A stretch of 64,000 nt of DNA from Azospirillum sp. TSH64 (GTDB taxonomy: Bacteria; Pseudomonadota; Alphaproteobacteria; Azospirillales; Azospirillaceae). The notes beneath the pieces were generated by a model. The model did not search any database. It saw only the letters and a program-made list of their open reading frames with translations, and was not told the DNA's origin. Each line of letters starts with the position of its first letter. Within the stretch, counting starts at the first letter, position 1. The stretch lies in contig NZ_LGQW01000015.1 of assembly GCF_003116035.1 (NCBI RefSeq), positions 517,156 through 581,155 on the forward strand. The letters run 5' to 3'. Position numbers and translations under genes: made by a program. This document shows, piece after piece, positions 20,668 to 30,206 of this stretch.

Positions 20668-21456
20668 ATGCACATCGACGGTTGGACCCTTCTGCTCCAG
20701 GCGGTCAATTTCCTGATCCTGGTCTGGCTGCTGCGCCGCTTCCTCTACCGTCCGGTCCTGGCGGTGATCGCCGAGCGGCAGGCCGCCACCGAGCGCGTCC
20801 GCAGCGAGGCCGAGGCCGCGCGGGAAGCCGCCGAAGCCGCACGCCGGAGCCTGGAGGAGCAGCGCACCGCCCTGCCGGCCGAGCGCGGCCGCCTGATCGC
20901 GGCCGCCCGCGCCGAGGCGGAGGCCGAACGCGCCGTCCTGCTGGAAAAGGCCAGGGGCGAGACCGACCATGCGCTGGAGGAGGCGCGCAGCCGGCTGGCC
21001 GAGGAGCGGGCGCAGGCGCTGGAGGCGTTGCAGCGCCATGCCGCCGAACTCGGCACCGAACTGGCGGCCCGGCTCCTGCGCGACGCCCCGGCCGCTGCCT
21101 TGACCGTGCCGCTGCTGGACGAGGCCTGCGCGGCGGTGGAGGCGTTGAGCGTCCCCCAGCGCCATGCCCTGGCCGATGGGATCGACCCGGTGCCGGTTCG
21201 GCTTGCCATCGCCGCTGCGCTGCCGGAAGCCGACGTCGCCCGGACACGCGACCGGCTGGCCGCGACGCTCGGCCGGCCGGTGGCCTTGGAACCGGTCGAG
21301 GACCCGTCGCTGATCGCCGGGGTGGAGCTACATTTTGCCCACAGCGTCGTCCGCCGCAGCTGGAAACAGGCGCTGGCCGAGGCGAAGGAGGAGATGACGC
21401 GTCATGACTCCGCAAGACACACTGCCGAACGACACACTGCCGACACCGTCGCTTGA
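20668..21456 (+). CDS. atpF: N-ATPase subunit b with extended delta-like C-terminus (AtpF)
   Basis: 262 residues, far longer than the usual 160 of a b subunit. One N-terminal helix ([20 protein letters not shown]) leads into a long charged coiled coil (about 35-140). The rest, about 150-245, with [25 protein letters not shown], resembles the C-terminal part of a delta subunit. N-ATPases have no separate delta gene, so this domain probably joins the stator to the head. The last 53 bases overlap atpA in another frame. Confidence 0.88.
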   Translation: MHIDGWTLLLQAVNFLILVWLLRRFLYRPVLAVIAERQAATERVRSEAEAAREAAEAARRSLEEQRTALPAERGRLIAAARAEAEAERAVLLEKARGETDHALEEARSRLAEERAQALEALQRHAAELGTELAARLLRDAPAAALTVPLLDEACAAVEALSVPQRHALADGIDPVPVRLAIAAALPEADVARTRDRLAATLGRPVALEPVEDPSLIAGVELHFAHSVVRRSWKQALAEAKEEMTRHDSARHTAERHTADTVA

Positions 21457-22960
21457 GGACGCGCTCGACGCCTGGATACCGGGCGCACTGCGGCGGCTCG
21501 ATGGGCTGGAGACGGCTGCGCGGCTGGAATCGGTCGGGCGGGTGGAATCGGTGGGCGACGGCATCGCCCATGTCTCCGGCCTGCCCGACGTGAGGGTTGA
21601 CGAGTTGCTGCTGTTCCCTGGAGGGGTGGCCGGGCTCGCCATGGATCTGGACGGGCAGATCGGCTGCGTCCTGCTCGGCGACGCGGCGGCGGTCAGCGCC
21701 GGCGGCACCGTCCATGGCACCGGCACGGTGCTGCGCGTGCCGGTCGGCGACGGGCTGATGGGCCGGGTGGTCGATCCGCTCGGCAACCCGCTCGATGACG
21801 GCCCCCCGGTGGAGGCCGAACGGTGGGAGCCGGTGGAGCGCCCCGCCCCGACCATCGCGGAGCGCGCGGCGGTGTCCGCCCCTTTGCTGACCGGCACAGC
21901 GGTCATCGACGCCATGTTCCCGCTCGGCCGTGGTCAGCGCGAGTTGCTGATCGGCGACCGCGCCACCGGCAAGACCGCCATCGCGGTGGATGCCATCCTC
22001 AACCAGACGGATGGCGACGTATACTGCGTCTATGTCGCCGTCGGCCAGAAGGCGTCGGGCGTCCGCGCGGCCATCGAGGCGGTGCGCCAGGGCGGGGCGG
22101 CAAAGCGCACCCTGTTCGTCGTCGCCGCCGCCGATGCCGCCCCCGGCCTGCAATGGCTGGCTCCCTATGCCGGGTTTACGATGGCCGAACATTTCCGCGA
22201 CAGCGGCCGCCACGCCCTGGTCATCGTCGACGATCTGTCCAAGCATGCGGCGGTCCATCGCCAATTGTCGCTTCTGCTGCGACGTCCGCCGGGGCGGGAG
22301 GCCTATCCGGGCGACGTGTTCTACCTGCACAGCCGCCTGCTGGAACGGGCGGCCAAGCTCAGCCCGGCCAGGGGCGGCGGGTCGCTGACGGCGCTTCCCA
22401 TCGCCGAGACCCAGGGCGGCAACCTGTCGGCCTACATCCCGACCAACCTGATCTCGATCACCGACGGCCAGGTCTGCCTGGACGCCAAGCTGTTCTACGA
22501 AGGGCAGAAACCGGCGGTCGACATCGGCCGCAGCGTGTCGCGCGTCGGCGGCAAGGCGCAGCCGCCGGTGCTGCGCGCCCTGGCCGAGCCGCTGCGGCTC
22601 GACTACGCGCAGTTCCTGGAGCTGGAGGTCTTCACCCGCTTCGGCGGTCTGGTCGACGAGCGGACGCGCAAGGCGGTGGCGCATGGCCAGCGCATGCGCG
22701 CTCTGCTGGCCCAGCGCCACCTGTCGCCCCGTCCGCTGGCGGTCCAGGCGGCGCAATTGCTGGCGCTCGTCGACGGCACGCTGGACAGGCTGCCGCTGGA
22801 GGCGATCCCGCGTTTCCAAGCGGCGCTTGCCGGGCTGGTCGCCGTCCGCCCGCCCAAGATCGGCGAGGCGCTGGACGACGCCACGAAGACCGCGCTGCGC
22901 GACCTGATCGCCCAGGCCGCCGCCGGGCTTGGCGGAGAGGCGGGCGGAGGGACGCCATGA
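21404..22960 (+). CDS. atpA: N-ATPase subunit alpha (AtpA)
   Basis: 518 residues. Non-catalytic nucleotide-binding subunit. Walker A is GDRATGKT at 184-191, with [10 protein letters not shown] as the Walker B region and the family signature [16 protein letters not shown]. The N-terminal delta-binding helix expected in housekeeping alpha subunits is replaced by a short threonine/proline-rich stretch (residues 1-16). The start overlaps the end of atpF by 53 bases; a later start would remove part of the conserved SLEDALDAW segment. Confidence 0.92.
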   Translation: MTPQDTLPNDTLPTPSLEDALDAWIPGALRRLDGLETAARLESVGRVESVGDGIAHVSGLPDVRVDELLLFPGGVAGLAMDLDGQIGCVLLGDAAAVSAGGTVHGTGTVLRVPVGDGLMGRVVDPLGNPLDDGPPVEAERWEPVERPAPTIAERAAVSAPLLTGTAVIDAMFPLGRGQRELLIGDRATGKTAIAVDAILNQTDGDVYCVYVAVGQKASGVRAAIEAVRQGGAAKRTLFVVAAADAAPGLQWLAPYAGFTMAEHFRDSGRHALVIVDDLSKHAAVHRQLSLLLRRPPGREAYPGDVFYLHSRLLERAAKLSPARGGGSLTALPIAETQGGNLSAYIPTNLISITDGQVCLDAKLFYEGQKPAVDIGRSVSRVGGKAQPPVLRALAEPLRLDYAQFLELEVFTRFGGLVDERTRKAVAHGQRMRALLAQRHLSPRPLAVQAAQLLALVDGTLDRLPLEAIPRFQAALAGLVAVRPPKIGEALDDATKTALRDLIAQAAAGLGGEAGGGTP

Positions 22961-23799
22961 GCGAGCGGCTGGCCGATGTCGAGGCCCGGCGGGCCAGCGT
23001 GCAGGAGCTGGAGGCGGTGACCGACGTCATGCGCTCGCTGGCCGCCATGCGGCTGCAGCAGGCGCTCGGCACGCTGGCCGGCACCCGCGCCTATGCCGAG
23101 GTGATCGCCGGGGCGCTGGCCCAGGCGGCGGCCCTGCTGGACGACGCGCCGGTCCAGTGGCCGGCGGACGGGCATGACGGCCGGTCGGCGCTGGTGCTGT
23201 TCGCGCCGGAGCACGGCTTCGTCGGCGCCTTCGCCGAAAGGCTGGTCGAGGCCGCGCTGGCCGCCCCGGACGGCTGCGCGCTGTGGGTGGTGGGCCTGCG
23301 CGGCGCCGCCCTGCTGGAGGAGCGCGGACGCCCGCCGGCCTGGAGCACGGCGATGGCGACCAACACCGATGCCGTCACCGCCACCGCCCGGCACATTGCC
23401 GACGCGCTCTATCAGGCGGCGGCGGAGGGGCGGCTGGGCCGGGTGGAGCTGCTCTACGGCCGGACCGAGGGCGGCGCGCCGCCGGAACCGGTGCGCCGGC
23501 CGCTGCTGCCGCTCGGTCTGCCGCAGGGCGGCGCCCGGCCGGTGCCGCCGCTGATCAACATGCCGCCGCGCGAGCTGATCGCCCGGCTGGTCGACGAGTA
23601 TGTCTTCGCCCTGCTGGCCGACGCCGCGATGGAAAGCTTCGCCGCCGAGAATGCGGCGCGCCTCTCCACCATGATGACGGCCCACCACAACATCGAAACC
23701 ACGCTGGACGGGCTGACCGCCACGGCACGCCACCTGCGCCAGGAACAGGTCACGAATGAGCTGATCGAGCTGGTGTCGGGGGCGGAGGCGATGGGGTGA
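22957..23799 (+). CDS. atpG: N-ATPase subunit gamma (AtpG)
   Basis: 280 residues. Rotor shaft subunit: N-terminal helix [32 protein letters not shown] and C-terminal helix with [28 protein letters not shown] flank a Rossmann-like domain. Last gene of the nine-gene operon; ATGA overlap with atpA. Its final 50 bases overlap the 3' end of the convergent xdhC gene, with no terminator between them. Confidence 0.9.
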   Translation: MSERLADVEARRASVQELEAVTDVMRSLAAMRLQQALGTLAGTRAYAEVIAGALAQAAALLDDAPVQWPADGHDGRSALVLFAPEHGFVGAFAERLVEAALAAPDGCALWVVGLRGAALLEERGRPPAWSTAMATNTDAVTATARHIADALYQAAAEGRLGRVELLYGRTEGGAPPEPVRRPLLPLGLPQGGARPVPPLINMPPRELIARLVDEYVFALLADAAMESFAAENAARLSTMMTAHHNIETTLDGLTATARHLRQEQVTNELIELVSGAEAMG

Positions 23800-24619
23800 A
23801 AGGGGGGCTGAGAGGGCGCGCGAAGGCCACCAGCAGTTCCGCCGCGACGAGGGCCGCGATCACCTCCGGCCGCTTGTCGCCGGTCAGCGCGGCGCCAATG
23901 GGGCAGGTCAGCCCCGCCAGGGCGTCCACCTCCCGCCCGCGCGCCCGGAACCAGCGCTCGAACTTCGCCCGCTTCGTCGCCGAGCCGATCATGCCGACAT
24001 AGGCCGCATCGCCGCGCCGCAGGGCCGCCTCGGCGATCTCGAAGTCCAGCGCATGGCTGTGGGTCAGCACCAGATAGCCGGACCCGGCGGGAGCCGCCGC
24101 CAGAGGGTCGAGCGGGCTGTCGGTCAGGATGCGCTCAACCCCCGCCGGGATCGTTTCGGGAAACTCCTGCGCCCGGCCGTCGATCCAGACGAGGCGCAGC
24201 GGCAGCGGGGCGAAGGCGGTCGCCATCGCGCGTCCGACATGGCCGGCGCCGAACAGCAGCAGGGTCGGCCGCGCCGCCAGCACCCGGCGCTCGCGTTCCT
24301 CCAGGGCGGCGACGGTGCCGGCGTCGGCGCGCTCCAGCCGCAGCACCACATGCCCGCCGCAGCACTGCCCGGTCGCCGGCCCCAGCGCAAGGTCGAGCGT
24401 TTCGGCGGCGCTGCCATCCTCCAGCATCCGCCGCGCGGTGGCGATGGCGGTCCATTCCAGCCGGCCGCCGCCGACGGTGCCGGCACAGGCCTCCCGCCCC
24501 ACCAGCATGCCGGCCCCCTCCTCCCGCGGGGTGGAGCCGCGCGCCTCGGCGACGGTCACCAGCACGGCGGGTTCATCGCGGGAGAGCCAGTGCGATAGGG
24601 TGGCGGACAGCGGCGTCAT
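23750..24619 (-). CDS. xdhC: xanthine dehydrogenase accessory protein XdhC
   Basis: 289 residues. Binds and delivers sulfurated molybdenum cofactor to XdhB. The XdhC/CoxI domain shows AVLVTVAEARGSTPREEGAGMLV and TVGGGRLEW, the conserved cysteines GPATGQCCGGHVVL, and a C-terminal Rossmann region (LLLFGAGHVGRAMATA) ending in VGMIGSATKRAKFERWF and CPIGAALTGDKRPEVIAALVAAELL. ATGA overlap with xdhB. The proline-rich tail after residue 270 extends over the 3' end of atpG and is probably not structured. Confidence 0.9.
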   Translation of the reverse strand: MTPLSATLSHWLSRDEPAVLVTVAEARGSTPREEGAGMLVGREACAGTVGGGRLEWTAIATARRMLEDGSAAETLDLALGPATGQCCGGHVVLRLERADAGTVAALEERERRVLAARPTLLLFGAGHVGRAMATAFAPLPLRLVWIDGRAQEFPETIPAGVERILTDSPLDPLAAAPAGSGYLVLTHSHALDFEIAEAALRRGDAAYVGMIGSATKRAKFERWFRARGREVDALAGLTCPIGAALTGDKRPEVIAALVAAELLVAFARPLSPPFTPSPPPPTPARSAHS

Positions 24620-27000
24620 GGTTGGGAAGACGCCGTCTCCCGCTCCCGCAGGGCGGCGATGCAGGCCAGCACCCGTTCCGGCGTGGCCGGCGCGTCCAGC
24701 CGCGGGCAGAGCCGGTGCCCGGCGAGGCTCGCCACCGCGTCGGACAGGGCGTGCAGGACCGACATGCCGAGCATGAAGGGGGGCTCGCCCACCGCCTTGG
24801 AACGGAAGATGGTGTCCTCGCGGTTCGGCGCGTTTTCCAGAAGCGCCACGTTGAAGATGCGCGGGCGGTCGGAGCAGGCCGGGATCTTGTAGGTGCTGGG
24901 CGCATGGGTGCGCAGGCGGCCCTGCCCGTCCCACCACAGCTCCTCCATGGTCAGCCAGCCCATGCCCTGGACGAAGCCGCCCTCGATCTGGCCCTTGTCG
25001 ATCACCGGGTTCAGCGAGCGGCCGCAATCGTGCAGGATGTCCACCCGGTCGACGACATATTCGCCGGTCAGCGTGTCCACCGTCACCTCGGCGCAGGCGG
25101 CGCCATAGGCGAAATAATAGAAGGGCGTGCCGCGCCCGGTGGCGCGGTCCCAATGGATCTTCGGCGTCTTGTAGAAGCCGGTGGCCGACAGTTGCACCCG
25201 CGCCATGTAGGCGGCGCGGACCAGATCGGCGAAGCTCATGTCGCGGTCGCCGACCAGCACCCGGTTGCGCTCGAACCGCACCGCGTCCGGCGCCACGCCC
25301 CAATTCTCCGCCGCGAAGGCGACCAGCCGCTCCCGGATGGTCCGGGCCGCCGCCTGCGCCGCCTTGCCGTTGAGGTCGGAGCCGGAGGATGCCGCGGTGG
25401 CGGACGTGTTGGGCACCTTGCCGGTGTTGGTGGCGGTCGGGCGGATGGTGGCGATGTCGACCTGGAACTCCTCGGCCACCACCTGGGCGACCTTGGTGTA
25501 GAGCCCCTGCCCCATCTCGATGCCGCCATGGTTCAGCTGGATGCTGCCGTCGGTGTAGACATGGACCAGGGCGCCGGCCTGGTTGTAATGGCTGGCGGTG
25601 AAGGAGATGCCGAACTTCACCGGCGTCAGGGCCAGCCCCTTGCGCAGGATGCGGCTGCCGGCGTTGAAGGCGCGGATCTCTTCCCGCCGCTGCCAGTAGC
25701 CGCTGCTCTCCTCAAGCTGCGCCACAAGGTCGGGCAGGATGTTGTCGGTGACGGTCTGGTGGTAGGGCGTCAGGCTGCGGCCGTCCGTCTCGGGATCGCT
25801 GCCGTAGAAGTTCCGCTTGCGGATCTCCAGCGGGTCCTTGCCCAGGGCATAGGCGATCTCGTCGATCACCCGTTCCGCCGCCACCATGCCCTGCGGGCCG
25901 CCGAAGCCGCGGAAGGCGGTGTTGGACACCGTGTTGGTCTTCAGCGGCAGCGATTGCAGCCGCGCCGCCGGGTAGAAATAGCCGTTGTCGGCATGGAAGA
26001 GCGCGCGGTCGGTCACCGGGCCGGACAGGTCGGCGGCGTAGCCGGCGCGGGCGGCGAACAGCATGTCGACGCCCTGGATCAGGCCGCTGCCGTCGAAGCC
26101 GACGCTATAATCGATCTCGAAATCATGGCGCTTGCCGGTGATCTGGAAATCGTCGTCGCGGTCGGGGCGCAGCTTGGCGGCGCGGCCGGTGCGCTTGGCG
26201 ACCAGCGCGGTGCAGGCGGCGAACAGGTTCGACTGGGTTTCCTTGCCGCCGAAGCCGCCGCCCATGCGGCGCACCTCCACCGTCACCGCGGCGCTGGGCA
26301 GGTCCAGCACATGGGCGACGATGTGCTGGACCTCCGTCGGGTGCTGGGTCGAGACGTGGATCAGCACCTCGCCATCCTCGCCCGGCACCGCCATGGCGAT
26401 CTGGCTTTCCAGATAGAAATGCTCCTGCCCGCCGATGGCGAGCCGGCCCGCCACGCGGTGCGGTGCGGCGGCCAGCGCCGCGTCGGCATCGCCGACCCGC
26501 AGCGTCATCGGCGGGGTGACGAGCGTGCGCTCGCCGTCGCGGGCGGCGGCGATGGTCAGGATGGCGGGCAGATCCTCATACTCGACCACCGCCAGTCTGG
26601 CGGCGCGGCGGGCCTGGTCGCGGGTCTCGGCGGCGACGGCGAAGATCGGCTGGCCGACATGCTCGACCAGGGTGGAGGCGAACAGCGGCTCGTCATGCTT
26701 GCCCATGCAGCCGATGTCGTTGACCCCCGGCACGTCTTCGGCGGTGAAGACCGTCACCACGCCGGGCGCCTGCCTAACCGGCGACAGGTCGATGGCGCGG
26801 ATGCGCGCATGGGCCCGGCTGCTGAGGCCCAGATAGACATGCAGCAGACCGGCCGGCTCGGCGATGTCGTCGACATAGACCGCCTCGCCGCTGACATGCT
26901 TGTGGGCGCTCTCGTGCCGGCGGGAGTCGTGGACCGCGCCCTGGATGCGATCCGGGGTGCGCTCGGGGGCGGGTGCGATGGGCGTCGTCACGTCAGGCAT
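24616..27000 (-). CDS. xdhB: xanthine dehydrogenase molybdopterin-binding subunit
   Basis: 794 residues. Carries the Mo site that hydroxylates hypoxanthine and xanthine to urate. An N-terminal alpha/beta hammerhead (GEAVYVDDIAEPAGLLHVYLGLS) is followed by cofactor-binding segments including GGGFGGKETQ, TAFRGFGGPQGM and QGLYTKVAQV. The catalytic glutamate is in KAVGEPPFMLG near residue 740. Standard length. The ATG at 27000 overlaps the xdhA stop by eight bases. Confidence 0.93.
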   Translation of the reverse strand: MPDVTTPIAPAPERTPDRIQGAVHDSRRHESAHKHVSGEAVYVDDIAEPAGLLHVYLGLSSRAHARIRAIDLSPVRQAPGVVTVFTAEDVPGVNDIGCMGKHDEPLFASTLVEHVGQPIFAVAAETRDQARRAARLAVVEYEDLPAILTIAAARDGERTLVTPPMTLRVGDADAALAAAPHRVAGRLAIGGQEHFYLESQIAMAVPGEDGEVLIHVSTQHPTEVQHIVAHVLDLPSAAVTVEVRRMGGGFGGKETQSNLFAACTALVAKRTGRAAKLRPDRDDDFQITGKRHDFEIDYSVGFDGSGLIQGVDMLFAARAGYAADLSGPVTDRALFHADNGYFYPAARLQSLPLKTNTVSNTAFRGFGGPQGMVAAERVIDEIAYALGKDPLEIRKRNFYGSDPETDGRSLTPYHQTVTDNILPDLVAQLEESSGYWQRREEIRAFNAGSRILRKGLALTPVKFGISFTASHYNQAGALVHVYTDGSIQLNHGGIEMGQGLYTKVAQVVAEEFQVDIATIRPTATNTGKVPNTSATAASSGSDLNGKAAQAAARTIRERLVAFAAENWGVAPDAVRFERNRVLVGDRDMSFADLVRAAYMARVQLSATGFYKTPKIHWDRATGRGTPFYYFAYGAACAEVTVDTLTGEYVVDRVDILHDCGRSLNPVIDKGQIEGGFVQGMGWLTMEELWWDGQGRLRTHAPSTYKIPACSDRPRIFNVALLENAPNREDTIFRSKAVGEPPFMLGMSVLHALSDAVASLAGHRLCPRLDAPATPERVLACIAALRERETASSQP

Positions 27001-28465
27001 GTGCAAGCCTCCGGTCGCCGACCAGACGGGTCTCCGCCGCCGGGTCGCTGGTCTCGACATACAGCTTCATCAGCAAATTCGCGGCCACCGTGGAGCGGTA
27101 AGCGGCGCTGGCCCGCCAGTCGGACAGCGGCGCGTAGTCCCCCGCCAGCGCCTCCATCCCCAGCCGCACGGTTTCCTCGGTCCAGTGGCGGCCCAGCAGC
27201 ACCGCTTCGGCCCCGGCGGAGCGTTTGGGCGTGCCGGCCATGCCGCCGAAGGCGATGCGGATGTCGGCGACCCGGCCCTCGCCATCCAGCGTCAGGCGGA
27301 AGGCGCCGCAGACGGCGGAGATGTCCTGGTCGAAGCGCTTGGCGATCTTGTAGGCACGGAACCGCTCACCCGCCGCCGGCTTGGGCAGGATCACCGCCTC
27401 GACGAACTCGCCCTCGCGGCGGTCCTGCTTGCCGTATTCGAGGAAGAAGTCCTCCAGCGGCAGCTCGCGCGTCTCCTCGCCGCGCCGCAGCCGCAGGCTG
27501 GCGCCGCAGGCGATCAGGGCCGGCGGGCTGTCGCCGATGGGGGAGCCGTTGGCGATGTTGCCGCCGATGGTGCCCATGTTGCGCACCTGCTCCGCCCCGA
27601 TGCGGCGGATCAGCTCGCCGAAATCGGGATAGAGCGCGGCGATCCGCTCCGCCGCGTCGCTGTAGGTGACGCCGGCCCCGATCGCCAGCGCGTCGCCGCG
27701 GTCCTCGATCCGCCGCAGGGCACGGACCCGGCCGGTGTAGACCACCGTCGCCAGCACGCGCTGGAACTTGGTCACCCACAGCCCGACATCGGTCGCCCCG
27801 GCCACGATGGTGGCGCCGGGGTTGTCGAGCAGCAGCTGCGCCAGTTGCGGCACGGTGGCGGGGGCCAAGAAGCGGCGCCCGGCGGATCCCACGCTGAGGA
27901 TCTCCTCGTCGCGCAGGGCCTTGAGCTTGTCCGCCATGGCGGCGCGGTCGGCGAAGCGGTCGCTCCTGCGGTCGCCGATCCCGTACATGGCGTGGGCGGC
28001 GCGGACGATGGGCTCGTAGCCGGTGCAGCGGCAGAGGTTTCCGGCCAGCGCGTCGTCGATGCGCTGCCCGTCGGGCCGGTCCTCGTTCAGGTAAAGCGCC
28101 AGCAGCGACATGACGAAGCCGGGCGTGCAGAAGCCGCATTGCGAGCCGTGGCAATCGACCATCGCCTGCTGCACCGGATGCAGCGCGCCGTCCTGTCCCT
28201 TCAGATGCTCCACCGTCAGCAGGCGGCAGCCGTCCAGCGTGGCGAGGAAGCGGATGCAGGCGTTCACCGCCTCGTAGCGCAGGCTGTCGCCGTCCAGCCG
28301 GCCGACCACCACGGTGCAGGCGCCGCAATCGCCCTCCGCACAGCCTTCCTTGGTGCCGACCCGCCGTTCCGACAGCCGCAGCCAGTCGAGCACCGTCAGG
28401 GTGGGATCGACCGCGTCGATCTCCCGAAGCTCGTCCCCGAGATAGAAGCGGAGGCGCTGGCGCAT
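26993..28465 (-). CDS. xdhA: xanthine dehydrogenase small subunit (FeS/FAD)
   Basis: 490 residues. Two [2Fe-2S] domains: CAEGDCGACTVVV (about 42-54) in the ferredoxin-like domain, then CGFCTPGFVM and NLCRCTGYEPI (about 111-153). A linker leads to the FAD domain with TIVAGATDVGLWV and MGTIGGNIANGSPIGD. Passes electrons from the Mo site in XdhB to NAD. First gene of xdhABC. No purine transporter or guanine deaminase lies next to it in this window. Confidence 0.93.
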   Translation of the reverse strand: MRQRLRFYLGDELREIDAVDPTLTVLDWLRLSERRVGTKEGCAEGDCGACTVVVGRLDGDSLRYEAVNACIRFLATLDGCRLLTVEHLKGQDGALHPVQQAMVDCHGSQCGFCTPGFVMSLLALYLNEDRPDGQRIDDALAGNLCRCTGYEPIVRAAHAMYGIGDRRSDRFADRAAMADKLKALRDEEILSVGSAGRRFLAPATVPQLAQLLLDNPGATIVAGATDVGLWVTKFQRVLATVVYTGRVRALRRIEDRGDALAIGAGVTYSDAAERIAALYPDFGELIRRIGAEQVRNMGTIGGNIANGSPIGDSPPALIACGASLRLRRGEETRELPLEDFFLEYGKQDRREGEFVEAVILPKPAAGERFRAYKIAKRFDQDISAVCGAFRLTLDGEGRVADIRIAFGGMAGTPKRSAGAEAVLLGRHWTEETVRLGMEALAGDYAPLSDWRASAAYRSTVAANLLMKLYVETSDPAAETRLVGDRRLAHA

Positions 28466-28481
28466 GGCTGCTCCCGTTGAA

Positions 28482-28530
28482 CTGGTGACGATGTGACGCA
28501 GTATTTCACTGACGTTAACTCTGTCACCAG
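28482..28530. promoter_or_regulatory. inverted repeat upstream of xdhA (possible operator)
   Basis: CTGGTGAC at 28482-28489 and GTCACCAG at 28523-28530 are exact inverted repeats 33 bases apart; another GTGAC lies between them at about 28494. The region is the AT-richest part of the gap and begins 17 bases before the xdhA start codon. This could bind a repressor of purine catabolism or form a long hairpin in the leader. The rest of the gap to 28696 shows nothing. Confidence 0.35.
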
Positions 28531-28696
28531 ATCGGCAGCGCGGGAAAGAGTTTCAAACGATTTGCAAAAGAGCGGCGGGGCGAAGGCCTCCTCAGGCGAC
28601 GATGCGAAGCGCATCCGGCGGGGTGGGGGTGGAACAGCGTGGAACGGTTTTTGGCGGATGTTCCATCGTCTCCGGCTCGCCTCACAGACGGGCGCC

Positions 28697-29371
28697 TTAC
28701 AAACGATCGAAGGCTGCCTTGCCGCGGCGTTCCAGCGCCGAGCCGAGGGTGGGATAGGGATCGTCGGGGTTCAGGGTATAGGGATAGACGCCTTTCGGCC
28801 CCGCCGCCTCCGGACGGGCGAGGATGGCGGCGACAGCGCGCGGATCGGGCGGGGTGCGTTCGCGGAAGGCGCCGGGAATGCTGTCGTCGTCGAGGTCGGC
28901 AGCAGGGTCGGCAGCAGGCATGGCAGACGGGTCTTCCAACGGCTGAGATATTTGCGGCCGTTGCGCCGGCTGGTCGGCGAGCCCGTCGAGGATGCCGAGC
29001 CGGTCGGCCAGCCAGCGCACCGTCGACGGATCGCCGGAGGAGACCAGCCGTTCGATCTGCTCGACGACCAGACTGCGCAGCGACGACAGGCGGAGGTCGG
29101 CCTCGCGTCTCAGCGCCTGCCGCTCCCACCACACCCTGTGACGGAAATCCTTGGAGCCGTAATAGGCCCGCCACAGCGTTGTCCGGCTGCACCCCATGGC
29201 GCGGGCGACATAAAGGAAGCTGCTGCCGCGCGCCAGCATGCCGGCGGCCATGATCCATTGCTCCTCATGGAACTGCGAACCGGGGACCAGCGAGCCGTCC
29301 GACGGCACCGGCGGCTCTTCCGCCCAACGGGGGAAATGGTCGTTCTGAAAGGTACGGCTGTCGAGGGGCAT
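28697..29371 (-). CDS. helix-turn-helix protein of unknown role
   Basis: 224 residues from ATG at 29371, with GGAG upstream. Residues about 34-70 (WIMAAGMLARGSSFLYVARAMGCSRTTLWRAYYGSKDFRHRV) look like a homeodomain-type helix-turn-helix similar to those of small terminase or transposase-like DNA-binding proteins. A helical segment follows, containing SSGDPSTVRWLADRLGILDG, then an acidic, proline-rich C-terminus. No terminase or phage gene is nearby. It might regulate its neighbours, but nothing in the sequence shows a target. Confidence 0.6.
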   Translation of the reverse strand: MPLDSRTFQNDHFPRWAEEPPVPSDGSLVPGSQFHEEQWIMAAGMLARGSSFLYVARAMGCSRTTLWRAYYGSKDFRHRVWWERQALRREADLRLSSLRSLVVEQIERLVSSGDPSTVRWLADRLGILDGLADQPAQRPQISQPLEDPSAMPAADPAADLDDDSIPGAFRERTPPDPRAVAAILARPEAAGPKGVYPYTLNPDDPYPTLGSALERRGKAAFDRL

Positions 29372-29477
29372 GGCGTCGCTCCGCAGGAAAGGGGGAATCC
29401 TGCGGAGATTATAGGAATTATTTCTTGTTTCGGTGGACTTTGTGCAAAAGCAGGAGCAGAGGCTGCCCCCGGTGCCT

Positions 29478-30149
29478 TTACGCATTCCCCTCCGGCGTCA
29501 TCCCGGCCAATCCTCCGGCCGCACCCCCGGCGGCGCGCACCGACGCAAGGGTCAGCGCATGCCAGTAAAGGTCCAGCAGGGCCGCCGGCATGCCGCCCTG
29601 CTCATGGCCCTCCATCGGCAGGATGGCGGCGGCATGGGCCAGCGCCGCGGTGGCCGCATTCGGGCTGCGCGACACCGCATCGCCCAGCAGCCCCAGCGTC
29701 TGGCCCAGTGCGGCGGCGTCGAAGCGCAGCAGGGCGGGCGGCACGGTGATCTGCGCCTCGCCGCCGCGCAGGCGGCCGACGGCGATGTAGACATGCAAAA
29801 GGTCGGGCCGCTCCTCCGGCCGCAGCAGGGCGGCGACGATGCGGTTGCCGGTCAGCGGGCCGGTGCCGTCGAACTCGTACATGGTGGCGCGCTCGCCCTG
29901 GCGGGTGGCGGCAAGACCCGCGAGGCGGGCGGTCAGCGGCTCACCGGCGCGGCGGCTGGCCTCGTCGAACAAAGCGGGGTGGCTGCCGCCCTCGCTCAGC
30001 ACCACCAGCGGCGCGTCGGTCGCGGCGGCGGCGGCCAGCAGGCGGGCCAGCACGGCGAAGGGGTCGCCGCCCGGCGCATCCGCCTCCGCGTCCAGCAGGC
30101 CGGCACCACGGCGCAGCATGGCCTCGGCGAAGCTGATGTCGTTGTCCAT
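29478..30149 (-). CDS. conserved hypothetical protein
   Basis: 223 residues, alanine- and leucine-rich, no signal peptide or membrane helix. A clear block TMYEFDGTGPLTGNRIVAALLRPEERPDLLHVYIAVGRLRGGEAQITVP suggests a folded alpha/beta domain. Codon usage resembles its neighbours and it ends about 100 bases before the HTH gene on the same strand. I do not recognise the family. Confidence 0.6.
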   Translation of the reverse strand: MDNDISFAEAMLRRGAGLLDAEADAPGGDPFAVLARLLAAAAATDAPLVVLSEGGSHPALFDEASRRAGEPLTARLAGLAATRQGERATMYEFDGTGPLTGNRIVAALLRPEERPDLLHVYIAVGRLRGGEAQITVPPALLRFDAAALGQTLGLLGDAVSRSPNAATAALAHAAAILPMEGHEQGGMPAALLDLYWHALTLASVRAAGGAAGGLAGMTPEGNA

Positions 30150-30206
30150 GGCGGATCCCTTTTCCCGTCCGAAGGCGCCCTTTTTAGGCCGGGGCGCCTC
30201 CTCCGC

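Noticed and set aside
24622..27669. Very long open frame (about 1000 codons) on the + strand
   Set aside because: Antisense to xdhB and xdhA, composition is histidine/arginine/glycine-rich as expected for the shadow of a GC-rich gene, and it has no family motif.
28697..29371. Phage small terminase
   Set aside because: The helix-turn-helix resembles that family, but no phage gene is present and the C-terminus is unrelated.
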